From: Planctomycetota bacterium
GTDB taxonomy: Bacteria; Planctomycetota; J058; J103
Reading direction: 5' to 3'
Assembly (NCBI GenBank): GCA_026004615.1
Contig: BPJM01000001.1
Location: 569,482-633,481, forward strand
DNA: 64,000 bases
Of this stretch, positions 57,916-64,000 are shown piece by piece. Numbering within the stretch: position 1 is the stretch's first letter; every line of letters begins with the position of its first letter. The notes beneath the pieces were generated by a model that ran no database searches, had not been told where the DNA came from, and worked only from the letters and a program-made list of their open reading frames with translations. Position numbers and translations under genes: made by a program.

Positions 57916-59801
57916 GCGCCTGCCGCCTCCGCCAGCCGGGGGGCGCCGGTCGCGCGCGCCCCGCCCCATGGCACCCCGCGCTGCAGCACCCACCAGTCGG
58001 CCAGCAGCACCAGCACGAGCAGCAGCGCGAGCCAGGTGCGCAGCGGGCGCGGGGCGCGGCTCGTCCCAGGCGCCTGGAGCGGAGCCGGCTCGGCGCTCGC
58101 CGCAGCCGGCAGGCGCGCGCTCGCGCAGCGGCGCAGGTCGGACTCGCGCGGATCGCGCGCGGCGACCGCGTAGCGCGCGAGCTCCCGCTCGCCCTCGAGC
58201 AGCCGGTACAGCCCCGGGGCGGGCGCGCTCCAGCTGAGCAAGAGCGCCTGCGGCTCGGCCGGCCGCTCGCTGCCGTCCGGACCGCGCAGGCGCAGCGCGC
58301 CGCCCGGCCGGGTGCGCCGGTAGACGATCGGCGCCCCCAGCTCGAGCTGGACCGGGCCCGGACCGGGCAGGCGCGCGCGCGCGGTGGCGAGCACGTTGGC
58401 CAGCCACACCGGCCAGTCGACGGACGCGGCGAGGCTGCTGCGCTCCGGATCGAGGTTCAGGTAGATGCGCAGCGGCCCGCCGGGGCCGGGCGGCGGCTGT
58501 TCGCTCATGAGCACCAGCGCGCCGGCCTCGACCAGCGGCGTGCCCGGCACCGCCGCCACCGCCGGGGCCCACAGCACCCCGCCGAGCTGCACCTCGTGCA
58601 GCAGCGGATGGCCCGCGCGCCGCAAAAACGGCGGCACCGCCACGCCGGCGATCTCCCCGCGCGCGGGCGGGACGATCACCTCGGTCCGCCACGGACGGGC
58701 GGGCTCGAGCGGCGCGCTCGCGAACACCAGATCGGCGGCCTCAGGCGCCACGAGGCGCTCCAGATCCGGCAGCGCCCCCAGTCCCCGCTCCAGCCCCAGC
58801 GCGGCGCTCAGGGTGGGCGGGAGCGCCACCGCGGCGCGCACCCGCCGCGCGGGCTCGCGCAGCAGCAGCGCGCGATCATCGAGCGCCAGCGCATCGGGCT
58901 CCGCCAGGCGCAGCTCCAGCGGCGCGGCGCTGGCGGGCAGCTCCAGCTCCAGCGGCAGCGGCTCGCCCCCCGCCGGCAGGCGCACCGGGCGCTCGAGCAC
59001 CGGCCGGGCGGAGCCGTCGGACCCGAGCGCTTGGAGCACCAGCGTCCGCGCCTGGGCCTCGGCCGCCCACGCGCGCAGCTCCACCAGCAGCCGCTCGCCT
59101 CCGGGCTCGCTGCCCGCGAGCCGCCAGGCGGCGGTGATGGCCGCGTTCGGCAGCGGCTCGCCGACCGCGACGACCTCGGCGCCGCGCAGGCCGGCCGGTG
59201 CCGGGCCGGAAGTGGCTGCGGCCCCGGCCTGCTCCGCCGGCGGGGGGGTGTCGGTGACCAGCAGCAGCGCATCGCCGGGCGCGGCGAGCGCGCGTGCGAG
59301 CTCGAGCGCCGGCTCCAGCCGGTGGTGGGGACCAGCCGGCCGCCAGTTGCGCAGCGCGGCGGCCAGCTCGGAGGCCGGCGCCCGCGGGCCGAGCGCGATC
59401 ACCGGCGGCTCGCCGCTGCGGATCAGGGTCACCCGCGTCTGCTCGCCATGCCCGGCGAGCGCCGCGTGCACCGCCTGGCGCGCGCGCCCGGCGAAGCCGT
59501 CCGCCGCCATCGAGTACGAATCGTCGAGCACCACCACGAGCTGCCGCGGCGGGGCGCCGCCGAGCGCCAGTCCGGCGAGCAGCAGCGCCAGCAGCGCCGC
59601 CGCCACCAGCTCCAACAGCAGCGAGGCGGTCCGCTCGGGCGGCCGCAGCGCGCGCCCGCCGCCGCCGGGCTGGGCGCGGGCGGCGAACAGAAACAGCGCC
59701 GCCACCGGGCGCCGCTCATGCCGGCGCCGCAACAGGTGCAGCGCCAGCACCACCGGCAGCGCCAGCAGCGCGATGAGCCCCCACGGCGCGGTGAAGGTCA
59801 T
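57912..59801 (-). CDS. BatA-type protein with VWA-like domain and membrane anchors
   Basis: The protein has 629 residues. The N-terminus matches the BatA/aerotolerance regulator family: APWGLIALLALPVVLALHLL, then RRRHERRPVAALFLF, followed by a second helix at about 60-80 and the VWA-like region VVVLDDSYSMAADGFAGRAR (DxSxS kept as DDSYS). The middle is a set of beta domains. One C-terminal helix (LRTWLALLLVLVLLADWWVL) completes the topology, leaving most of the protein on one side of the membrane. The ATG at 59801 overlaps the stop of the DUF4276 gene (ATGA), so it is coupled to a gene that appears to be a later insertion. Confidence 0.82.
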   Translation of the reverse strand: MTFTAPWGLIALLALPVVLALHLLRRRHERRPVAALFLFAARAQPGGGGRALRPPERTASLLLELVAAALLALLLAGLALGGAPPRQLVVVLDDSYSMAADGFAGRARQAVHAALAGHGEQTRVTLIRSGEPPVIALGPRAPASELAAALRNWRPAGPHHRLEPALELARALAAPGDALLLVTDTPPPAEQAGAAATSGPAPAGLRGAEVVAVGEPLPNAAITAAWRLAGSEPGGERLLVELRAWAAEAQARTLVLQALGSDGSARPVLERPVRLPAGGEPLPLELELPASAAPLELRLAEPDALALDDRALLLREPARRVRAAVALPPTLSAALGLERGLGALPDLERLVAPEAADLVFASAPLEPARPWRTEVIVPPARGEIAGVAVPPFLRRAGHPLLHEVQLGGVLWAPAVAAVPGTPLVEAGALVLMSEQPPPGPGGPLRIYLNLDPERSSLAASVDWPVWLANVLATARARLPGPGPVQLELGAPIVYRRTRPGGALRLRGPDGSERPAEPQALLLSWSAPAPGLYRLLEGERELARYAVAARDPRESDLRRCASARLPAAASAEPAPLQAPGTSRAPRPLRTWLALLLVLVLLADWWVLQRGVPWGGARATGAPRLAEAAGA

Positions 59802-60416
59802 GGCGGGGTGAGGCAGTCGAGGAACCGTCTGGCGTAGGGGGCGGTCTGTTGTGTCAGGCGGGCCGGATCGACCCGGCTCAGCAGCTCGAAGCCATCCCTG
59901 GCCTTCTCGTATGCGCCTTTGGGCGTCTTATGACTGGCGTGGCGCAGCGCCTTGAGAACCTGGTGTTTCGCCACGCGTTCCACGCACGGATTGGCGGGCA
60001 GGGCTGGCCGCTGGAACTTCGGGCCGAAGTATGAGCCGAGCGCGTCGAGGTCGGCGAGGAACCACGACTCCATGACCCTCGACCATCAGGTGGCACTGCG
60101 CATCGTCGGCGTCATCCGGGCGGACCCAGTTGTCCTGCGCAGCGAGGTGCTCCCATGGCCCTGAGGCCGTCACCGGTCCCTCGGCGTCGACGAGCAGCAG
60201 CACCCGGCACTCCCTCGCCCGGTGGCGGTGCGCCCTGACAAAACTCGCGTAGGCATCACCTCGCCCGGCACAGGCGATGACCCTCATCCGCGCTCCGGCA
60301 AAGCGATGCTTGGCGATGCCATCCTTGCGGGCGAGTTCCTGAAATGCCATCCGGCACTGGCTCTTGAGCGCCTTGCCGCTGCCTCCCCCTTCGACGTACA
60401 ACTGCACTCTCACCAC
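59798..60416 (-). pseudogene. DUF4276 protein, frameshifted by one extra base
   Basis: Two frames make one DUF4276 protein of about 205 residues. The first, from GTG 60416 or 60413, has VQLYVEGGGSGKALKSQCRM, a start typical of the family, and CRVLLLVDAEGPV. It runs to CHLMVEG. The second begins at MESWFLADLDALGSYFGPKF and ends with ARRFLDCLTPP. Removing one G (minus strand) from the CCC at plus 60076-60078 gives CHLMVEVMESWFLADLDAL, the family's central block. DUF4276 proteins occur beside AAA ATPases and have TOPRIM-like acidic motifs (VEG, VDAEG, ESWFLAD), as in OLD-type nucleases. The GTG overlaps the ATPase stop (GTGA) and its stop overlaps the BatA start. Confidence 0.75.
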
Positions 60417-61576
60417 CGCGTCCCTCCGATCTCGCCGCGCGTCCACAGCTCTCCCAGACGATAGCTCTCCAGCCATGGCCTCAACCGTTCGGCCTCCAGC
60501 CGCTGCAGCTGCGTGCAGCCGTGCTCCTTCTCGCACACGATCACGGCATCGGGTGTGTCGGTCAGAGCATCGACCAGGATGTCCGAATGGGTTGTCACGA
60601 TGAGCTGGGTCCTGCTCGCGGCCTCTCGGAGCAGCGTGGCCAGATGTGCCTGCAGATCGGGGTGGAGGCCCAGCTCGGGCTCCTCCAGGCAGACGAGCGG
60701 GGGCGGACTCGGGTGACACAGGATGGCGAGCAATCCCAGGTACCGCAAGGTGCCGTCCGACAGCCTGGTGGCCGGTACAGCCCACCGGCCCTCCTGCAAG
60801 AATATCTGTACGGTTCCGCCCTCCACGGTGACCTCGAAGTCATCGATGCCGTCGTACAGCTTGCGCAAGTGCTCCACGAGGCGCTGCTTGGTCTGCGGGT
60901 CGCGCCGAAGGCGGCTGAGCACCAGACCGAGGTTGCGCCCGTCCTCTGCGAGGACGTCGTTGGGCAGGTCGGCGGGCTGAGGCACCCGCGGCGCGGTATA
61001 CCGCCCGAAGGACCACTCGCGGTAGACGCGGATGCGCGCGAAGACCTCGCCGAGGTACGTCAGCTCGGGATACTGGTCTGGATCCTTGCGCTGCGACAGG
61101 ATGGACCGCTGGGCGTCGACCTCTTCCCTCCGCAGGTAGCGGCGGTCTCCGCACACGTTGAGCATCGGCCGGCCACCCTCGTAGCCGAAATAGAAGATCG
61201 GCTTTTCGTGGCCAGGAAAGGGTCGGGCGTTCTCGATGCGCTCGTCGATGATCTCCAGCCGGCCGCCGGCGTCCCCCAGCTCCAGGCGGTAGCGCAGCGG
61301 TTGCTTGCCCTGCGGATACTCGACGAGCACCTCCAGGACGGCGGAAGTCGGACGGTCCGCTCCCTTCCAGAGCCAGTCTCGGATGCCACCTCCTTCGCGA
61401 ATCGGAGCGACCAGGTCCGCCGGCGCCGCGCGGAGCAGGCCAACCGCCTCGACGAGATTGGACTTGCCGCACCCGTTGGGACCGATCAGCACGTTGAGGG
61501 GGCCCAGCGCGAGCGGTGCGGTGTCGCCGCCGAAGGACAGCAGGTTGCGCAGCTTGAGCTCACAGAGCAGCGGCAT
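60410..61576 (-). CDS. AAA_21/COG4637-type ATPase, partner of DUF4276
   Basis: The protein has 388 residues. MPLLCELKLRNLLSFGGD and NVLIGPNGCGKSNLVEAV (Walker A at 32-39) are the standard start of SMC/OLD-like ABC-type ATPases; LSDGTLRYLGLLAIL is the signature motif, PPLVCLEEPELGLHPDLQAH is Walker B with the catalytic Glu (about 295), and QLIVTTHSDILVDAL carries the switch His. All ATP-hydrolysis motifs are intact. ATG at 61576 follows GGGAGGT; an in-frame ATG at 61693 overlaps the DUF58 stop but would add a non-conserved 39-residue leader. ATPase/TOPRIM-type pairs of this architecture act in anti-phage defence in several systems; that function is inferred here. Confidence 0.85.
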   Translation of the reverse strand: MPLLCELKLRNLLSFGGDTAPLALGPLNVLIGPNGCGKSNLVEAVGLLRAAPADLVAPIREGGGIRDWLWKGADRPTSAVLEVLVEYPQGKQPLRYRLELGDAGGRLEIIDERIENARPFPGHEKPIFYFGYEGGRPMLNVCGDRRYLRREEVDAQRSILSQRKDPDQYPELTYLGEVFARIRVYREWSFGRYTAPRVPQPADLPNDVLAEDGRNLGLVLSRLRRDPQTKQRLVEHLRKLYDGIDDFEVTVEGGTVQIFLQEGRWAVPATRLSDGTLRYLGLLAILCHPSPPPLVCLEEPELGLHPDLQAHLATLLREAASRTQLIVTTHSDILVDALTDTPDAVIVCEKEHGCTQLQRLEAERLRPWLESYRLGELWTRGEIGGTRW

Positions 61577-61689
61577 GGCACGCGTACCTCCCGGAATCGC
61601 ACGGCTGCCGGCGGAGTGGGGCCAGGCACGGCGTAGGGCTCGGTTGGCCCCCATGGCTGGTCGATCCCCGGCACAAGCCGTCTCCTCCA

Positions 61690-62526
61690 TCATGGCAGCG
61701 GCTCCAGGATACCGGCGCGCATGAGGGTGGCGAGCATGGCGGCCGGCTCGGCGGCGCTCACGCACGCATACCGCCCGCCCACGGCGCGCACCGCCCGTTC
61801 GGCCTCGGCGCGCAGCCGCTGCAGGCGGCGCTGGTAGTCGGCCACCGTCTCCGGCACCAGCTCCAGCTCCAGCCGCTCGCCGCTCTCGCAGTCGACGAGT
61901 TCGAGCGGGCCCGTGGCCTCGGGCGCGAGCTCCCATGGATCGAGCAGCTGGATGACCACCAGCTGCGCTGCCCCGGCCGCCAGGCGCGCCAGCCGCGGCG
62001 CCGGATCGGCGCGGTGCAGCAGGTCGGACAGCAGCACCCGCACCCCGCGCGGCCGCAGCGGCACCGCCGGCACGAGCTCCAGGGGATCGGGCCCGCCGAA
62101 GGCGGGCGGGCTCGTGGCAGCAAGCGGCCCCTTGCCGCAGGCGAGCAGGCGCGGCCGGCCGCCCGCGGCGCGGCTGCACCAGAGAAGCGCCGCCAGCAGC
62201 GCGCGTGCGGCGCGCTCCTTGCGCGCGCTCACCGCCATCGAGGCGGAGCAGTCGCAGATCAGCTCGACCCAGGGAGCGACCTCGGCGCGGTACAGCCGCG
62301 TCTGCAGCCGATCGCTCCGGGCGTAGGCGCGCCAGTCCAGATGCCGCAGGTCGTCGCCCGGCACATAGTCGCGCAGCTCCAGCAGCTCGAGCGAAGCGCC
62401 GGCCCCGAGCCCGGCGAACTCGCCGGCGCCACCCCCTACCGGGCCGGAGGGCAGCACCAGCCGGTAGGGCGCGGCGGCACCGCGCGCCTGGCGCTCGAGC
62501 TCGGTCCAGCTCGCCGCCCCGCTCAC
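61690..62526 (-). CDS. DUF58 protein
   Basis: The protein has 278 residues. It has the DUF58 signature LRDYVPGDDLRHLDWRAYAR near residue 60-80 and a VWA-like continuation (VELICDCSASMAVSARKERA, GVRVLLSDLLHRADPAPRLA). The metal motif is altered (DCSAS). DUF58 proteins are encoded beside MoxR ATPases and BatA/VWA proteins and are thought to belong to a chaperone-like or envelope-stress complex. The GTG at 62526 overlaps the stop of the upstream permease gene (GTGA). Its own stop overlaps an ATGA where BatA would be expected but where the ATPase cassette now begins. Confidence 0.85.
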   Translation of the reverse strand: MSGAASWTELERQARGAAAPYRLVLPSGPVGGGAGEFAGLGAGASLELLELRDYVPGDDLRHLDWRAYARSDRLQTRLYRAEVAPWVELICDCSASMAVSARKERAARALLAALLWCSRAAGGRPRLLACGKGPLAATSPPAFGGPDPLELVPAVPLRPRGVRVLLSDLLHRADPAPRLARLAAGAAQLVVIQLLDPWELAPEATGPLELVDCESGERLELELVPETVADYQRRLQRLRAEAERAVRAVGGRYACVSAAEPAAMLATLMRAGILEPLP

Positions 62527-64000
62527 CGCGCCGCCGCCGGGGCCGCGGGCGCCGGCCGCGCCCGCCCGCGCCGGGCGGCCGCGGCATGCCAGCTCTCCGC
62601 GAGCCCGCGCCGCATCGAGGGCGCCGCCGCCAGCACCGCCAGCGCCGCCAGCACGCCCAGGATCAGCACCGGATCGTGCGCGCGCCGGATCCGGCGAAGC
62701 TCCACCAGGGTCCAGACCGGATCGAGGATGTGGCCCGGGTGCCAGCGCTCGATGCCGCCGCCCACGATCGCATCGAGCAACAGCGGCAGCAGGCTGCCGA
62801 GCAGCGCGATCCCCAGCAGCAGCGCGCGTGCGAGCCAGCTCGCGCGCAGCCCGGGGCGCATCCGGCCGCGCACCACCCGCCCCACCGCGGCGTAGAGCAC
62901 CCCGTAGAGCAGCACCATGGCGAGGACTACCGCAACCGCTGGATCGGCCGGCGTGCCGGCGAGCAGCGGCGGCAACCCCAGACCGCCGGCCAACAGCAGC
63001 GCGGCGCTGCACAGCACCCAGAGCAGTCCCCGCCCGCCGCCCGGCAGGAACACCGCCGCCAGCGCGGCGAGCAGCCGGCTCGGGGGCACGTGCCGGCGCA
63101 CCCGCGGGGAGAACGACTCCTCCTCGGTGGCCGCGATCAGCCAGACCGGCGCCGCCAGCGCGCACGCGACCGCGCCGGCAGCGGGCAGCGCCTCGTCGAG
63201 GAACCGCTGTGGCACCGCCGCGAGGACGAACCCGAAGGCGGCCGCCGCGACCGCCCAGGCGTGCACCCGGAAGCCGGTCGAGCGGTTCTCGAAGGGGTGG
63301 CTCAGCATGGCGGTCGCCACCAGCTCGCACAGCCACAGCCCGAGCACCAGCGCCCCGAGCATGCCCAGCAGCGCGTTGCGGAACTCCTCCGGATCGCTTG
63401 CATACCACTGCACCAGGTCCCCGAGTCCCTCCAGGATCAGGGGCGTGGCCACGCCGGCGCCCGAGAACACGCCGAACAGGCCGAGCGCGCGCGCCAGCGG
63501 CGCGAGCGCCCGCACCCGTGCCAGCGAGCCGAGCGCGAGCGCACCGCCGGCGAGCGCGAGCGCCAGCCCGGCTGCCAGCCCGAGCCCGAGCACGATCGCC
63601 ACCACGTCCACCCCGCGCAACAGGTAGGTGAGCGCCAGCAGGGGGGCGAACAGGCCCGTGAGGGCGAAGATGTGGAAGGCGGCGGCGAGGAGCTGGCCGT
63701 GCACGATGCGGCGCGGCCGCAGGCGGGTGAGCAGCAGCTGCTCGCTCAGGCCGGGCTCGACCTCGCGCACCATCGCGAACAGCGCCCGCACGGGCACCAC
63801 CAGGACGAGCGCACTGATCAGCGTGGTCAGCGCGTGCAGAAATGGCTCGCCCGGCCGCATCTCGCTCAGGTTGGCCGCGATCAGCACCGCGGCGAGCGCA
63901 TTGGCCAGCAGCACCAGCCCCAGCGCCACGATGAACGCGCGGCTGCGCACCCCCTGGTGCAGCTCGCGCACGAGCACCGGGTTGAGCCGCTCGGCGAGCC
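62523..64000 (-). CDS. ABC-2 type transporter permease, 5' end cut by window edge
   Basis: At least 490 residues are visible. The frame stays open to the right edge; LAERLNPVLVRELHQGVRSR is the usual N-terminal block (NPVLVKELRQ) of ABC-2 permeases linked to BatA/DUF58 operons, so the true start lies beyond 64000. About eleven hydrophobic helices follow (for example AFIVALGLVLLANALAAVLI, IVLGLGLAAGLALALAGGAL, LLLGIALLGSLLPLLLDAIV). The C-terminal tail is Ala/Arg-rich. It would form the membrane channel of an exporter whose ATPase gene is presumably just upstream, outside the window. Its stop overlaps the DUF58 GTG. Confidence 0.82.
   Translation of the reverse strand, partial: LAERLNPVLVRELHQGVRSRAFIVALGLVLLANALAAVLIAANLSEMRPGEPFLHALTTLISALVLVVPVRALFAMVREVEPGLSEQLLLTRLRPRRIVHGQLLAAAFHIFALTGLFAPLLALTYLLRGVDVVAIVLGLGLAAGLALALAGGALALGSLARVRALAPLARALGLFGVFSGAGVATPLILEGLGDLVQWYASDPEEFRNALLGMLGALVLGLWLCELVATAMLSHPFENRSTGFRVHAWAVAAAAFGFVLAAVPQRFLDEALPAAGAVACALAAPVWLIAATEEESFSPRVRRHVPPSRLLAALAAVFLPGGGRGLLWVLCSAALLLAGGLGLPPLLAGTPADPAVAVVLAMVLLYGVLYAAVGRVVRGRMRPGLRASWLARALLLGIALLGSLLPLLLDAIVGGGIERWHPGHILDPVWTLVELRRIRRAHDPVLILGVLAALAVLAAAPSMRRGLAESWHAAAARRGRARPAPAAPAAAR

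Larger units (their letters stand above)
59798..61696. mobile_element. Probable inserted two-gene cassette flanked by 7-bp direct repeats
   Basis: The ATPase and DUF4276 genes lie between TCATGGC at 59798-59804 and TCATGGC at 61690-61696 (GCCATGA on the coding strand). Each copy contains an ATGA stop/start overlap: the DUF58 stop at one end and the DUF4276 stop with the BatA start at the other. Removing one repeat and the cassette would put the DUF58 stop and the BatA start in the ATGA overlap used by the other genes of the operon. The segment also looks less G/C-extreme than its flanks by eye. No integrase or transposase is present. Confidence 0.5.

Overview
The window is a very GC-rich bacterial chromosome segment from a Gram-negative organism. 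It carries two ECF sigma/anti-sigma pairs, HEAT- and VWA-domain proteins, a BatA/DUF58-type operon, a DUF1573 protein, a DUF748 protein, YfhO- and GT39-like membrane proteins, a hopanoid C-3 methylase (HpnR) and a bacterial microcompartment (BMC) locus. Together these suggest a member of Planctomycetota or Myxococcota. The BMC shell genes look most like those I remember from the myxobacterium Haliangium ochraceum, while the VWA/BatA/DUF1573 content is typical of Planctomycetota. The lineage is inferred, not proven. No phage, IS element or CRISPR array was recognised.

Layout. 1-1085 is a tandem array of nested palindromes (REPIN-like). 1288-5596 (+) holds an ECF sigma factor, an anti-sigma/HEAT/VWA fusion and a secreted HEAT/VWA protein. 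5625-11129 (-) holds a membrane glycosyltransferase-like protein, a degenerate GspE/PilB-type ATPase and HpnR. 11427-13787 (+) holds a citrate-lyase-like protein, an MBL-like protein and tRNA-Asp(GTC) behind a strong promoter. 13863-18055 (-) holds DUF748 and a frameshifted TauE/SafE exporter. 18192-27347 (-) is a compact contractile-injection-like operon: an FHA/pseudokinase, three gpV/VgrG-like spike proteins, a PAAR-like protein, a coiled-coil protein and two proteins resembling the PTS enzyme I swivelling domain without its phospho-histidine. 27648-31431 carries two different AspRS genes facing each other. 31625-34360 (-) holds a fourth gpV protein and a frameshifted acyltransferase. 34657-38639 (+) holds MgtE, ThrRS and a FabZ-like hotdog protein. 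38696-45018 holds YfhO, DUF389, riboflavin synthase, an ATP-grasp enzyme and a peptidoglycan-binding lytic transglycosylase.

45009-52175 (-) is the BMC region: BMC-H, an acylating-type aldehyde dehydrogenase with a C-terminal encapsulation-peptide-like tail, BMC-H, a BMC-T of the Haliangium T2/T3 type, DUF1573, BMC-T, then a second ECF sigma/anti-sigma pair. A clear sigma70-type promoter precedes the first shell gene. No pentamer gene, phosphotransacylase or signature enzyme is present. 52280-54976 (-) holds a TraB/GumN-family protein and HflX.

55096-64000 (-) is an ABC-permease/DUF58/BatA-VWA/VWA operon. An ATPase-DUF4276 gene pair sits inside it, between exact 7-bp direct repeats. It looks like a defence-type cassette inserted at a stop/start junction. 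Three genes in the window (TauE, acyltransferase, DUF4276) are each broken by what looks like one extra base, so sequencing or assembly error should be considered before calling them pseudogenes.
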